Source: Cladocopium goreaui (taxonomy: Eukaryota; Sar; Dinophyceae; Suessiales; Symbiodiniaceae). Taken from it: 64,000 nt of DNA. The stretch is taken from positions 638,501 to 702,500 of the forward strand of contig CAMXCT020006745.1 in the NCBI GenBank assembly GCA_947184155.2, given 5' to 3'. Position 1 is the first letter of the stretch, and each line of letters starts with the position of its first letter. A program made the position numbers and the translations under genes. The notes under the pieces were generated by a model. The model ran no database searches. It was not told where the DNA came from and saw nothing but the letters and a program-made list of their open reading frames with translations. Below, piece by piece: positions 1 through 11,938 of the stretch.

Positions 1-548
1 TTTTTTTTATTTGCTTTTTCTTTTTAGCCCTCATATGTTTGCCTTCGTGTAATAAAAAAAGGCGCAGACACTTGGAAAAGGCACAGGGAGATTCCAGCTG
101 CGCTATAGTTTTCTCCTGGCTGTTGACCCTGCTCAATAGATGTAATCATGTCACTTGATGCAAATTTATTTTTGGCACATGTGCGTTGAAAAGAAGAGTC
201 CAGGGAGCTATAGCAGCTATCACCACCTTTCGAGTCCATCTGAAATGGTTAGGGGGCCCCACTCTTCTAAGGACCCTCAACATCCGAAAATAGCTGAAAA
301 GGTTTGAAAAAGGATGGGCTTCATGAGGGGCGCAGCATCAGAAAGTGCCTGGACGCGTTTGGACGCGACAAAGACCTTTTTTGGACGCGTGGACGCTTCC
401 CTTCAATGCCCGTGTTTCAGAAAAAGTGCAGCGGCTGCATTTTGAAAGATTTGACAGGCTGTTGGCACAAGATTTCAAAAGATTTCAGGTTTCAATCGAC
501 GCACCCCGTGCAAAATCAAGTTGAAACTTTTGGATCTCCTGGAATTGA

Positions 549-654
549 TACCCTCTGGTAAACTAACATAACTATGGAAAATCACCATTTTTAATGGGTA
601 AATCCACTATAAATGGTCATTTCTAATAGCAAACTGTTGGTTTACCAGAGGCTA
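549..654. mobile_element. Family A inverted-repeat element
   Basis: Begins TACCCTCTGGTAAACTAACA and ends with the inverted form GTTTACCAGAGG, the last bases having decayed. The inside carries the family's usual 'atggaaaatcaccattttta' block. It is non-coding and about 105 bp long. Confidence 0.8.
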
Positions 655-949
655 AATTCTCTCTGGCTCACCAGTCACCGTGGACAGGCCATCCACTTTT
701 GGGTTAACTCCAGATCCTTCAAGGAGATCCTCAGCATTGAAAATCCGAAAAAGGGTCATTGGAGAGTCCTTTTTTTATCCTATCACGCCCATAAAGATAG
801 AAAGCACATTCCTGCTAAAATAGTGGTAAATGCATGTTTTCTATCTTTTTTGGGGGTTGCACATGTATACTTGTTTATTGTATCTCACGCGCAAAGCAAT
901 GACCAAAAGTAGTTTGATTGGGACCATTGGGCGATATAGTAATATGATA

Positions 950-1053
950 TACCCTCTGGTAATTTAACATAGCTATTGAAAATGGCCATTAATAGTTGAT
1001 TTTCCCATAAAAAATTGTGATTTTCCATAGCTACGTTAAATTACCAGAGGGTA
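950..1053. mobile_element. Family A inverted-repeat element
   Basis: Intact copy with ends TACCCTCTGGTAATTTAACA and TTAAATTACCAGAGGGTA. The terminal TA on each side looks like a TA target duplication, as in Tc1/mariner-type insertions (inference). Confidence 0.85.
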
Positions 1054-1334
1054 GCTACCAACCACAAAGATCGTCGATTGTCCCAGTAGATCGCACATTT
1101 GACAAATCAAATGTGGGGAATCTCCACAAGTCCCATGGATAAAAAGATCATGTTCCAATTAGAAACAATGGGGACTCTCCCAGTTTGGAACATCCCTATC
1201 TATTGGGATATAGAACCTAATAAACCCATTTACTATCCACATTCTATCCACCATCCAAATCGTGCCAATAGATCGCATATGATCGCATCCATGTTTTTAC
1301 CGGAGCTCGGTTGTCTGGATCTCAGCAGCCCAGG

Positions 1335-1369
1335 TTATAACTGCATCTACTTCGCGGCCATCAGGAATG
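1335..1369 (+). CDS. Candidate exon island, unrecognised
   Basis: A GC-rich island in AT-rich surroundings. After acceptor AG at 1333-1334 one frame reads YNCIYFAAIRND and reaches a possible GT donor. The minus strand has an equally open reading (FDIIPDGREVDAVITWAAEI) but its acceptor is followed by C, unlike the accepted exons here. Strand and exon status are therefore uncertain. Confidence 0.2.
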
Positions 1370-1511
1370 ATGTCGAAGCTGAGGGAGAATCAAATCCAGT
1401 GTTCGAATGAAAAAAGCGCCGAAAAAAGATGCATGCAGCGATGTTCGAGCGTGACAAGTTCAATCCATGTCATCCCATTTCCCGAAGTAAAATAACCATA
1501 AACAAGCCATA

Positions 1512-1602
1512 TCCTATAGGATCCATGTATGGTATATATACTAACATAGGGGGTATATTGATGGTAAATGTTACCATATATAGCATACATGGATCCTATG
1601 GG
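1512..1602. mobile_element. Family C palindromic element
   Basis: About 91 bp with ends (C)CTATAGGATCCATGTATG and CATACATGGATCCTATGGG in inverted orientation. The inside has the family's TAACAT/ATGGTAAATGTTACCAT core. Other copies are at 30693 and 52835. Confidence 0.8.
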
Positions 1603-1717
1603 TATTTTGCATGCTTGAGCCCCATATTTTGAATGTGTCTTCGACTGAAGCTCTTCAGCAAGGGATGGCCAAGGTGCCCGACCATGTTTCTGCCGAAAAA
1701 GTCCTGGAATGGTTGAT

Positions 1718-1858
1718 CTGCTTGGTGCTTTGGAACATGGCTTTTATGGCTTTCCATATATATATATATATATAATATTTTTTTGGGGGAATTTCATCAT
1801 CCCAACTGACTTTAAGTCCATCATTTTTCAGAGGGGTTGGGTTGAAACCACCAACCAG
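1718..1858. mobile_element. Family B element, diverged and enlarged
   Basis: The left end CTGCTTGGTGCTTTGGAACATGG is a mutated CTGGTTGGTGGTTTGGAACATG; the right end is AAACCACCAACCAG. A (TA)n run has expanded inside. The right half keeps CCCAACTGAC followed by TTTTTCAG. Confidence 0.7.
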
Positions 1859-1904
1859 TGATTCAACCTCAAGTCCTGTTAAGAGTGGAGGATCTGACGG
1901 CCAG

Positions 1905-1952
1905 GTGCCGGTGCTGCGGCAGTGGATGCATCAATCAGCCCAACCTCCAAAG
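1905..1952 (+). CDS. Candidate exon 1 of an unrecognised split gene
   Basis: Sixteen codons (VPVLRQWMHQSAQPPK) between acceptor CCAG|G and donor AAAG|GTGGGG, phase 0 at both ends. It joins in frame to candidate exons 2590-2634, 3155-3195, 4014-4047, 4883-4939 and 5915-5974. Five junctions agree in phase and none creates a stop. I recognise no family, so this model rests on splice signals and GC content only. Confidence 0.3.
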
Positions 1953-2589
1953 GTGGGGTTCGACATGGAGGATGGATGCTATGGGTCAAACTTGGGTATG
2001 ATTTTATAGAATGATATTGACTGATTTTTTGTGCGATTTACACAGTTCAGGTACATGTAAGATACACAGGAAATTCATGAAACGTTTCTTTTAAAGGGTG
2101 TTCTTGTTTGTTTTTACCTCATGATTCCTGTCCAATCAAAACAGGGTTTCTATGACTTCAATTATCGGGCACATAAAATGTACCCTAATCTTTCGCAACC
2201 TGATTTTTTTCAAGCATTTGTAAACACATGTCTTAGTTCCACCTAGCCATACCATCATAAGCCTCAATTAACATATGATTATATAACTCATATTATTTCA
2301 GGTGGTCGGAAGACATCAACAAGAATCGGTTTCCGGGAGAACTGGATCTATTCTGATCTATTAGTCAACATACTTGGATTTTAACCCAAAAAAAGCGGAT
2401 TTGACATGATTTGACCAACAAAAAAGGCGATGTGTACCTTCCGGTAATATCACAGCTATGAAAAAATCGCCAATTGAGTTACTGAGTCTGATCATTTGGC
2501 AGTTGTCCATGTCACAAACTGTTAAATTTCCAGAGGGTGGCCCTTCCAACCATAGAACGCTGCATGGCGGGTTGGAATGCCAGCTGCAG

Positions 2590-2634
2590 GTGATGGAGAA
2601 ACTTCTCCTCCGCCCGTGCGCGGGACTGGGGCGG
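2590..2634 (+). CDS. Candidate exon 2 of the left split gene
   Basis: Phase 0-0 reading VMEKLLLRPCAGLGR between GCAG|G and CGG|GTTGGT. The opposite strand also has an attractive helical reading (EEKFLHHLQLAFQPAMQRSM). I chose + because of the AG|G rule and because the neighbours are +. Confidence 0.3.
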
Positions 2635-2700
2635 GTTGGTCGGGTTGGTGGTCAGGAACGGTGGGTTGCTCGGGAAAAACATATTATATAAATAATATTG

Positions 2701-2780
2701 TAAAACATATTAAGTCATATTAAAACATATTAAGTCATATTAAAACATATTAAGTCATATTAAAACATATTAAATCATAT
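2701..2780. repeat. 20-bp tandem repeat, four units
   Basis: Unit taaaacatattaagtcatat; the first three units are identical and the fourth has one change, followed by a decayed fifth. Confidence 0.9.
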
Positions 2781-3154
2781 TAAATCGCATTGACATATAG
2801 GGTTTCAGCAATTTGACGCAGCAAACAATTGGATTCAAGATGATTTCAGCAACCAAAACATGGGAGGATAAAGTAAAATTTCAACGATAGGGAAAAGGAT
2901 GAAACGCGTGACGCACAATTTGATGTAGAAAATGTGGTACATATATTACTGTCACAATCAGATTTGTGGCTTCAGCTTGGCTTTTGACGCCTTCTGGCGT
3001 CAAAAGCATGGAAGGACAAGGCTGAGCAAACCTTGGCTTGGAAGGTTTACGGTTGATTTCTGACTTAAGATCTTAAGAACGGAGAAATATGTTGTGTATG
3101 TTATTTTTTAGTTATAATCCCCCTGGGGTATGGGACGGCCTCCCTAGCCTGCAG

Positions 3155-3195
3155 GACATTTCTGGATTTGACGCTGGAGGACTGAACGATTGCTG
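3155..3195 (+). CDS. Candidate exon 3 of the left split gene
   Basis: Reads DISGFDAGGLNDC plus TG, which is completed to TGG by the first base of the next candidate exon. Acceptor CTGCAG|G, donor CTG|GTGGGG. Confidence 0.3.
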
Positions 3196-3512
3196 GTGGG
3201 GCGGGGCGATTATGGGTTTTAAAAAAGAGACATAAATGCATAAGTGGAGCGCACAAAGAGTCTTTTTTTTAGTATGATATAAACCAGATTAAAACCTCTT
3301 GATCCCTATTAACCCACATTAAACCAGATTAAACCAGATTAAAATCCACGTTAGAGAACAATTACATGTTTAGTCTTTAAACCCCCAATGTTGAGGCGAA
3401 TGGTTTGCCACCATAGCTGTATGACTGGTTTTTAGCCTTGAATCTGGCCGGTTTCATATGTTTCATGGGGAATCAACCAACTATTTTATAGGGGATATTT
3501 CACAAGACATAC

Positions 3513-3603
3513 ACTGGAACATGTTTTTCCCCATATATTGGGAAGAATCATCCCAACTGACTACTGTAATATTTTTCAGAGGGATAGGTCAACCACCAAC
3601 CAG
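3513..3603. mobile_element. Family B element, left end lost
   Basis: Keeps GGAACATG, CATATATTGGGA, CATCCCAACTGACT, ATTTTTCAG and CAACCACCAACCAG, but has no CTGGTTGGTGG start. Confidence 0.65.
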
Positions 3604-4013
3604 TACAGTACTGGGGATTTACCAACCATGTTCTGGAGGAATTATAACTCACTGATTTCATTGGTTGAAGTCAGGGCAGGCCCAGAGTATGTTTTGGTGC
3701 CGCTTCAGCTACGGCATGCATTTCCTAGGTTTCATGGAACAGACAGCACTGAATTTGTAGGACTTGTCCTGCATTCTCAGAAAAGTCGGAAGGCAAAGGG
3801 CATATTCTTTTGTTTGTTCTCTGGATTTCTGAGATGATGTTAGACTTTACATATTTTTTTAAACAAATATAATATTTGAAACATTTTGAAACATCAGTTT
3901 TTCAACATGTTGACACAAAAACACCCTTCACTTGGCGGTAATGCCATCGGCGAAAAATGACCTCAAGTGACCAATCGTGTGAACTCTGATGCACCTGCCA
4001 TCAACTTCTTCAG

Positions 4014-4047
4014 GAAGCTCCGGCAGAGAAGACTGAGACTTCCACAG
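4014..4047 (+). CDS. Candidate exon 4 of the left split gene
   Basis: Good acceptor CTTCTTCAG|G and donor CACAG|GTTCG. In the phase set by the previous exon it reads KLRQRRLRLPQ and ends in phase 0. A different frame (EAPAEKTETST) is also open. Confidence 0.3.
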
Positions 4048-4139
4048 GTTCGATGTGAAGCGAAAGAACAAGGGGAGATGTGACCGGGGCACTGGGGCAG
4101 TAGGTACCTAGGATAAACATTGACATTTGGGGATGGTTA

Positions 4140-4560
4140 TATCATGATATATCATGTTATTTTGATATATATAATTACACTGTGTAAGGATACACTATAC
4201 ATGTGTGTACATAGATACAATTCAATACAATTAATGTATATATATAAGTATACACATATGTACCAATGCAATTAATATACTGTAAGCCTTGGCCTTAAAA
4301 TCACTCAGGATCGATCAACTGGGATCCAACCTCCATAGCACCATTTGTCCAGCTGTTCGTGTTCAACACCAAAGCATTTGGTATCAAGATAGCTCAACAT
4401 CAGACATCATTGTGATGTCATAATCGTTTATATTGATAATGAGTATACATATACACATCTATTATTATATTCCACAGTATATTGATACATATGTATATAA
4501 TACATGTATATATATATTAGTGTATTAACATACATTTTCCTACATATATAGTTCTTATAC
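4140..4560. other. AT-rich intron or spacer
   Basis: Mostly TATA-type low complexity with no coding signal. A short GC-richer stretch near 4320-4380 has no convincing splice signals. Confidence 0.5.
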
Positions 4561-4882
4561 AATCGTGAATTGTCTTATATTATATTGTATGTTTTTGTTT
4601 TTTATTATTATGCCCGTTTCGGGCACTTCTCATTGCGCTTGTTGGTTTGATACTTCAGGGTCCGAATTGCTAATATACATAGTTATCACAATGATAATAT
4701 ACATATGTATACAAATGTAGACAAAAGTAGTTATATAGTATCAACATCTTACAATATGAATGCCAGGTACAGAGAGAAGTTTCTACATCTTTCTACATCT
4801 AATAGGGACATCTTATATCAAATAGCTACGTCTACTTTCAATGTTTACTAAGTTTAGATGTAGCGTGTCCGCAGGCGCGCAG

Positions 4883-4939
4883 GCGCCTGAAGGGCCCGAA
4901 GCCACGTTGATCGAGGCTGCAGGTCCTGTGGCCTTGCAG
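4883..4939 (+). CDS. Candidate exon 5 of the left split gene
   Basis: Nineteen codons, phase 0-0 (APEGPEATLIEAAGPVALQ), from acceptor GCGCAG|G to a GC donor, TTGCAG|GCGTGA. Very GC-rich compared with its flanks. Confidence 0.35.
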
Positions 4940-5245
4940 GCGTGAGGGACAGATGAAGAAGCGAAAAGGGAAAATCAAAATTTCTATATGATACACATGT
5001 ATCATTCATGATAATTCATAAGATTCTAGTGACATTTACAACACATGTTTTTTGTTTTTTTACTGGACTTTGGTTGTCATTATATATATGGTTCTTGATG
5101 TGTTTATTTTATGGTGGGAGCAAGAAACATGGCTTTCCCCAGGTTAAGGAATGATGTGATCTAAATGCTCTGGACAAAAAACCAGAATGGGGGATCTATG
5201 GGCTGGAGATGTTCCCTGGCATTGTTTGGTTTTACCTACAGCTCC

Positions 5246-5430
5246 ATATATATATATTATATATACATACTATATATATACTATATATATACTATATATG
5301 TATATACATATATATATGTGTATATATGTATATATGTATATATGTATATATGTATATATGTATATATGTATATATGTATATATGTATATATATAATAGAT
5401 ACTTTGTATATGTATATATATATATATATC
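5246..5430. repeat. (TA)n/(TATG)n microsatellite
   Basis: Runs of tatatatgta units. The Tyr/Ile-rich open frames across it are an artefact of the repeat. Confidence 0.9.
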
Positions 5431-5688
5431 GCAGTTGGATGGGTTGTTCAATCAACCAACTTGTTTTTCCTTTGGTGGGTACTCGTTGTATTTAGGATGA
5501 TCCAAAAGAACTATGGTACCATCGAGCTTGTTGATATGTTCTTCAAGATCCTTTGATGGAAATATCATATGTGGGGTTGGCACGAGACCTGTAGCACGCC
5601 AGAGTTTTGACTTTTTGGACCATCTATACATGGACAATCCGACAATCCCGATTTGTGGTTAAAGACATGTGGAAAAGTGAGGGAAAAA

Positions 5689-5793
5689 TACTCTCTGGTG
5701 GTTTAACATAGACCCTGAAAATGACCATGTTTTAGAGGCAACTAATCTTCCAACCCCTATCTGGCAGGGTCTATGTTAATTTACTGGAGGGTA
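5689..5793. mobile_element. Family A element, subfamily A'
   Basis: The A' subfamily has a second inner inverted pair (CATAGACCCTG / CAGGGTCTATG) and the block TCTTCCAACCCCTATCTGGC. Ends TACTCTCTGGTGGTTTAACA and TTAATTTACTGGAGGGTA. Other A' copies are at 49053 and 59975. Confidence 0.8.
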
Positions 5794-5914
5794 AATCATA
5801 TTGCACAATTACATAATTCGATACATATACCATACTGCGCAGGATTTTGAGCTTGATAGGCAAAACAATAGGAGTTCTTATTGCTTACCAAATTAGTAAC
5901 GCTTGGTGGACAAG

Positions 5915-5974
5915 GCAACTCTCAGTTCCCATGTCAATCTCGCAGAAGCCATCCAGTTCATAGTGCTTTTCGAG
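5915..5974 (+). CDS. Candidate exon 6 of the left split gene
   Basis: Twenty codons, phase 0-0 (ATLSSHVNLAEAIQFIVLFE), acceptor ACAAG|G and donor CGAG|GTATTT. Antisense is also open (KYLEKHYELDGFCEIDMG), so the strand rests on splice consensus and chain phase. Confidence 0.35.
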
Positions 5975-6232
5975 GTATTTTCGGTGGTTATTTTCCAGTT
6001 GGTGTGGTTATACCATGATCTAGTTCGAGAGATCTAGTGAAAAACATGTTTATCTTTCTTAACTTAGTTATAGCCACTTTAACAAACTTGTTTCTGGGCC
6101 CTCACCTTGTACAGCGAACATATTAGTTATGTCAATTTTTGGGCTCAAAAACATGTGGGTTTTTGATCACCTGAAACGGTGGTCAAATCGGAGGTCTATA
6201 GATGTAGAATGATGTAGATAGAGAAGTTACAG

Positions 6233-6292
6233 GGCTTGCCATGGATTTGGAATTTTGGAAGAACAAGAAGCAGTTACTGTAGGGAATTGTCG
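6233..6292 (+). CDS. Candidate exon, weak
   Basis: A phase 0-0 open stretch (GLPWIWNFGRTRSSYCRELS) between ACAG|G and TCG|GTGACA that could follow the previous exon. There is no similarity to support it. Confidence 0.15.
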
Positions 6293-7198
6293 GTGACATG
6301 GCAGTTCCCCTTTGCAGTCATCTTTTTGTTGTCGTGGTTGCTGTTCCGTTCCCGTTGCTGATGACACCAATTTCGAATTTAAAATCTGGAGATGGGATTG
6401 AAAGATCTTGAAACCACAAAATGTGGCATGACACCGAGAATCCCAACCAGCCCTGTGTTCTTTCTTGGAGACTTCTCTCGTGGTTGGAAACCCTGGAGTC
6501 ATCCAGGCTTCTGACTTTGGATTTGCTGAAGATGAGGCCTGGGATAGAAACAGCTCTAAAACGTTCCGAACTCAACAAATCACCGATGATCACCAATCTG
6601 ATTGATCATCAAGCACCAATCAGATATGTTAGAACATGTTTGACCAATCAGAGTGACAAGATATTCTTGGCAACAACTGTCATCGACAGCAGACAAACCA
6701 AAATGGGACACTTCCGCTGGAACATGGGCGATTTCCCTGTAGTACGATGTCAAATTCATGGGGAATATGATGATTTGGGGGTGCCATATTTTCAAGATCT
6801 GTTTTTTCGTTCTTTTTTCTTTTAGTACAAGGTATTGTAACAGCGACACCTACTAAAGAACACCACCCACTTAGGGGAACGATCTCTCCCATTTTCAGAC
6901 AAAGCCATAATGTATAGTTCTATTAAACCCTATTGAACCACATGAATTATAGCCCAAATCCCAAGTGACCGTGCAGGATGGTAGCATCTCATCTGCCTCC
7001 GAAGCGCCAAAAGGCGATGCTGGCGAGAACTGTGGGACGTTGTGTTGTTTATAGAAACTTCAGTAAATAGTCTGATGCAGAATACAGGGGGTGAGAATCG
7101 GTGAGAAGTTGATATCAGCCATAGATGGGCACCTTAGATAGAGACTCCTAATTCACCCTTCATAAGGGGTGTCTGCTGCCCAATAAGTGAGAATTCAC

Positions 7199-7311
7199 TA
7201 CCCTCTGGTAAACATTCGAAAAACTATGGAAAATCACCATTTTGAATAGGTAAATCAACTATTTCTATGGGCCATGTTCAATAGCAAACTGTTAGTCATT
7301 ACCAGAGGGTA
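7199..7311. mobile_element. Family A inverted-repeat element
   Basis: Ends TACCCTCTGGTAAACATTCG and AGTCATTACCAGAGGGTA. The right arm carries the alternative 'caatagcaaactgtta' sequence seen in several copies. Confidence 0.8.
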
Positions 7312-7621
7312 ATGACTATAGACTATAGCCACGATTTTTTGATAGCACCCCTCAAATCAAAGCCATGGTTTTTCAAGGAAAACACCGATGGGAAAACACG
7401 AAAACGCGTCGCCAGGACATAGCCAGGGCTATGGCGGCGGCAGTGCTCCAGCGGCCACTGGGATGCAACAAGGATTTGTGGTGTTAATAATATATATATA
7501 TATACGAAGAAAAAGATACATGACATACATTACATATATATATATATATATATCAAACAATATATACATGTATATGTTTGGGCCTGCCACTTTATGCCAT
7601 TTTTTTTGACCCCCCCTATAT

Positions 7622-8735
7622 ATATATACATAGATAAATACATACCATAACATAACATACCATACCGTACCATACCATAGTGTTACCATACCATTACCAT
7701 ACATTTCCATACCATACCATACCATTACCATACCATAACCATACCATAACCATACCACACCATTACCACACATTACCATACATTACCATACATTACCATA
7801 CATTACCATACATTACCATCCATTACCATCCATTACCATACCATACCATACATTACCATTACCATACCATACATTACCATACCATACATTACCATACCAT
7901 ACCATACTATAACATACCATACATTACCATACCATACCATAACATACCATACCATACCATACCATACTATTACCATACCAAACCATACCCATACCATTAC
8001 CATACATTACCATACATTACCATACATTACCATACCATACCATACATTACCATACCATACCATACATTACCGTACCATACAATACTATACCATACCATTA
8101 CCATACCATACCACACCATACCATACCATTACCACACATTTCCATATCATACCATACCATTACCATACATTACCATACCATACCATACTATACCATACCA
8201 TACATTACCATACCATACCATACCATTACCATTACCATACCATAACCATACCATAACCATACCACACCATTACCACACATTACCATACATTACCATACAT
8301 TACCATACATTACCATACATTACCATACCATACCATACATTACCATTACCATACCATACATTACCATACCATACAATACTATACCATACCATTACCATTA
8401 CCATACCATTACCATACCATACCATACAACACCATAACCACACATTACCATACATTACCATACCATACCATACCATTACATTACCATGCCATTACCATAC
8501 CATACCATACCATTACCATACATTACCATACCATACCATACATTACCATACCATACCATAACATACCATACCATACCGTACTATTACCATACCATACCAT
8601 AGCATACCATACCATACCATTACCATACATTTCCATATCATACCATACCATTACCATACATTACCATACCATACCAGTACCATACCAGTACCATACCAGT
8701 ACCATTACTATACCATACATACTATATATATATAT
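7622..8735. repeat. 1.1-kb ATACC-type pentamer array
   Basis: Irregular mix of CCATA and TTACCATACA units over 1.1 kb, with blocks repeated at a larger scale. A 293-codon Tyr/His/Ile/Pro frame spans it, but the composition comes from the repeat and I do not call it a gene. Confidence 0.9.
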
Positions 8736-10011
8736 ATTATACATGTATGCATATGTAATTTGTATAATATAGGTTGTCCATATGCTCCATTGTGCTGGCA
8801 TTCTCACCAATATTTAGCACCAACAATGGCCCAAATGTAGTAAGATATAGCATGGAGCATCTGGGTTGGTAAAGGGTTGGTAAATGGGTCAATGTTCAAA
8901 AAGAAACACGAACACATGATTCACATCCCGCTAAAAATAGATTGCTTAGGAGCGGTATCTCGGTGCACTACAATTTTTTGCATGAACTGCGGGCCCCCCA
9001 ATGGAATGGGAGTGATGACTAGTAGAATGGGGTGAGTTTCACCGACCATAGTTTGGTACAGCAAATAATTAAGGCTGTCACCACCAGGAATAGAGATGAT
9101 CATGATATATGGGTGTTTCCTAAAACATCCATTTTAGTAGGATTTTCCCTTATAAACGATCTATTTGGAGGTACCCCCCCCCATTTGTGGAACCCCCCAT
9201 ATCATGATGAACGATCTTGTTTTGAAGAGAAAGGTCAAAGCATCTTTCGTTCCATTCTTCCACTTGGATCCAATTGAGCCACTAAAAATACCCTGGTTGG
9301 TTGGTTGGTTATGAAATAGGGAGTTATACTGCTTGATACTACTTGGTTTAGGGATTATTAACTAAGCCATAAATTCAGGTAGGAATAACCCCCAATCACC
9401 AGCTATAGTATAATTCCCTATAGCCAGTGGTTTTTTCAACGAAGCCATGGGCGAAACGAGCCATCTCCGAGGCTCCCGCGGTCACGGCGGTCACGTATTC
9501 CGATCGTCACGAAGGGATGTCCATGAAGGACGGCGGGGATGGCGAAAAATCGTGCAAGCGGCAAGCGGCCACAGATCGAACAGTAACATGAGGATAGCGA
9601 AAACCACTATTGTTTATAGGTAAATTGGTAAATCAGGTTCAAAACCATGGTTTTTTAACGTGCTTTGCCTTTTTTGGGGGCTTCTACAAAGTGATATATG
9701 ATATGCCACGGCTTTCACAACCATTATCAACCGTTTTGGAAGAGATAGTGGTGGATGTTTCTTGATGAACATGACCAACATGGTGAGCCTGAATTTAGCA
9801 GAGCAAACACAAGCACATTAAGCACATAGTGGCAAATGGTAGCTGCCAAACCGGCAAAGCCATTTCTGGTTGGAGTATTGCTGGGCTTTTTTGCAGAACC
9901 TCACGTGGCCGCCCTGTCACCATAAATAGGGTGCCCAGAGAGGAAATTCTCCTGCCGAAAGTGAAAACCCTCACCATATTGGATCCATTGGATCTTTCGG
10001 GTGTGGATGGG

Positions 10012-10117
10012 TACCCTCTGGTGAACTAACATAGCAATGGAAAATGGCTATAGAAATAGTGGATTTTCCCATTAAAAATGGTGATTTTCCATTGCTATGT
10101 TAGTTCACCAGAGGGTA
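10012..10117. mobile_element. Family A element, near-perfect hairpin
   Basis: The arms TACCCTCTGGTGAACTAACA and TGTTAGTTCACCAGAGGGTA are exact complements including a shared change (GAAC/GTTC). This suggests a young copy or arm conversion. Confidence 0.85.
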
Positions 10118-10258
10118 TTTTGTCAAACTGATTGAGCTGAATCTCATGGTGGAACAATCCCATACAATCCCGGCCCTGCTATGAAAAACACCTCCGAAAA
10201 AGGGACCCAATTTTTTTGTGAATCCCCTACGTTCAGCATGGTTTCTGGGTGTTTCTAT

Positions 10259-10377
10259 TACCATTTGGTTATGACTAACATAGCCATGGAAAATCCCTTA
10301 TAAATGGAGGTATCTAGCTGGGAAAATAATCTATAAATGGGCCATTTTCCATGGCTATGTTAAATAAACAGAGGGTA
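10259..10377. mobile_element. Family A element, decayed ends
   Basis: Left end TACCATTTGGTTATGACTAA, right end TTAAATAAACAGAGGGTA. The inner block 'gtatctagctgggaaaataa' is shared with the copy at 39943. Confidence 0.75.
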
Positions 10378-10554
10378 AGGGATGAATGGCAAGATGAGAA
10401 ACCTGTCCTGTGACCACCCAAAACGGTGCCGCAGTTGCCGCTGAGGAGAGGTTGCAAAGCCTGGAATTTTCAGATGCAGAGGTTGGGAGAAAACACAGGA
10501 AATTGCGAGCAGGACATGATGACCCTTTATGTTTTGGAGGATGCAAAAAAAACA

Positions 10555-10696
10555 AGTTGCCAAGATTTTCTTACTGGTGCTAAACGCAGGGAATGAGGGA
10601 ACGATCCATAATCACTAGTAATAATCATCCCAGCAACCCCCAGTCCCATCCATTCCCTGCGTTTAGCACCAGTAAGAAATAGTTGCCAAGATTTTC
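10555..10696. mobile_element. Family F element with 16-bp flanking direct repeats
   Basis: Perfect 25-bp inverted ends (ttactggtgctaaacgcagg, then gaatg) at 10571-10595 and 10651-10675. The 16-mer agttgccaagattttc occurs directly before the left end (10555-10570) and again at 10681-10696. A diverged relative is at 51962. Confidence 0.8.
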
Positions 10697-11938
10697 CCAA
10701 ACCTGGAAACCACCACCGGTGCAAGGGTCTGCCTTGGACACCAAGCCGGGTAGAACGGTGGATCACCTGCTAGCTGTTTGATAACACGAACTTTTGGAGT
10801 TGTCCCCCATTGTCCCCTCAATTTTCAGATAAACCCAATATATATATATATATTTGGCAAATGAACTTTCAGCTGTGTGTGTAGATGGTCTTAAAAGTTG
10901 CTTTCAAGCTTTCCCAGGTTTCATGTTAGAATGCCGGATGGTATGATCATGTATGATTGAAATTTGACCAGATAGTGCCGGATGGTATGATTATGTATGA
11001 TTGAAATTTGACCAGATAGATGATGATACTCCGTTTGTATGCAACGTTTCTACGCAATTTGGTGCTCAAATATCTTCTCCTTTACCCACTAAAGAGTCCC
11101 TGCATGTTCCTGCCCAAAAATCGATAGAAACGTAAGTAGCAACCCCTGGGCAGGACGATGACGATGATCCTTTGGGCCTGAAATGAAGCTGGTGCCAGGC
11201 TGTTGGCTTTGAAAAATGAGCGTTGGATATGAAGGTATAGCTGTTTTTAAAACCTTTACCAGCTATCTCATGGTTATAAATGGGCTCATTCCGTAAATAG
11301 GCTTATAACTGGCTTATTTTCGGAAATGTTCGGGCCATAACTGTCTAAGAGCCGAATCAATGCCAGCACTGCCCATTTCATCCCACGTGGACTCGAAGCA
11401 CGTTTCACCTCACTGCCGAAGCGGCCGTTTCACCCCGGGGATGGTCAGATTTCGATCTCATCCACTGAATGGCAAGTGAAACAAAGCCCGTTCGGCCATC
11501 GCCTGGGTTTTGCACGTGTCAGACTCATGTACAGTGCGAGGAAAGGAATGGAAAGGATGACATTTCAAAAACTGCGCGTTCATGATTTCAGACAGAGGTA
11601 CAAGACGTTCAGGATTTGAGTCAACAGCCAGTAGAATATATTCATGTCTTCCCGCCTGTAATTTGAGAATATGGAATCCTGCAGAGGTACTTAAGAATCA
11701 TAACATGGCATGTTTTTTTTTCTAGAAATGTTTTAAAGTGATGTCCTGCAGGACAACCCAAACATAGGCCCAAGCTTTCTTAAACAGAAAAAAAAAGGTA
11801 TCCAGTCATCAAAGGTGGCAATTGAATTGTGGCAATTGAACATCCTCTTATATCCTCTTTAAATGGAGTTGTTCAGAGGAAAAGCAACAAATTAGATATC
11901 TATAAATGGAGGATTTTTCATTGCCATGACTACCCCAG

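Larger units (their letters stand above)
6300..11930. other. Repeat-rich stretch with isolated GC islands
   Basis: GC-richer islands at about 6977-7040, 9450-9600, 9840-9990, 10400-10530, 10690-10770 and 11360-11620 have splice-like edges on one or both strands. I could not connect them into a supported model, nor find in them the first zinc finger expected at the start of the U2AF35-like gene. The rest is family A and F elements and microsatellites. Confidence 0.4.

Noticed and set aside
1302-1390. Minus-strand exon-like reading FDIIPDGREVDAVITWAAEI
   Set aside because: The acceptor is CAG|C, no phase-compatible neighbour could be found, and the same bases have a plus-strand reading.
2552-2626. 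Minus-strand exon-like reading EEKFLHHLQLAFQPAMQRSM
   Set aside because: Its acceptor is not followed by G and every supported gene here is on +; kept only as an alternative to the + exon 2590-2634.
5165-5556. Tyr/Ile/Met-rich frames of 76-115 codons
   Set aside because: They are translations of the TA/TATG microsatellite.
7680-8561. 293-codon open frame rich in Tyr, His, Ile and Pro
   Set aside because: It is the translation of the pentamer array; composition and period explain the absence of stops.
9450-9600. Arg/Ser/Gly-rich frame resembling an SR-protein tail
   Set aside because: All three + frames and one - frame are open in this GC-rich island and none has convincing donor and acceptor; it also lies upstream of the zinc finger, the wrong side for a U2AF35 RS domain.
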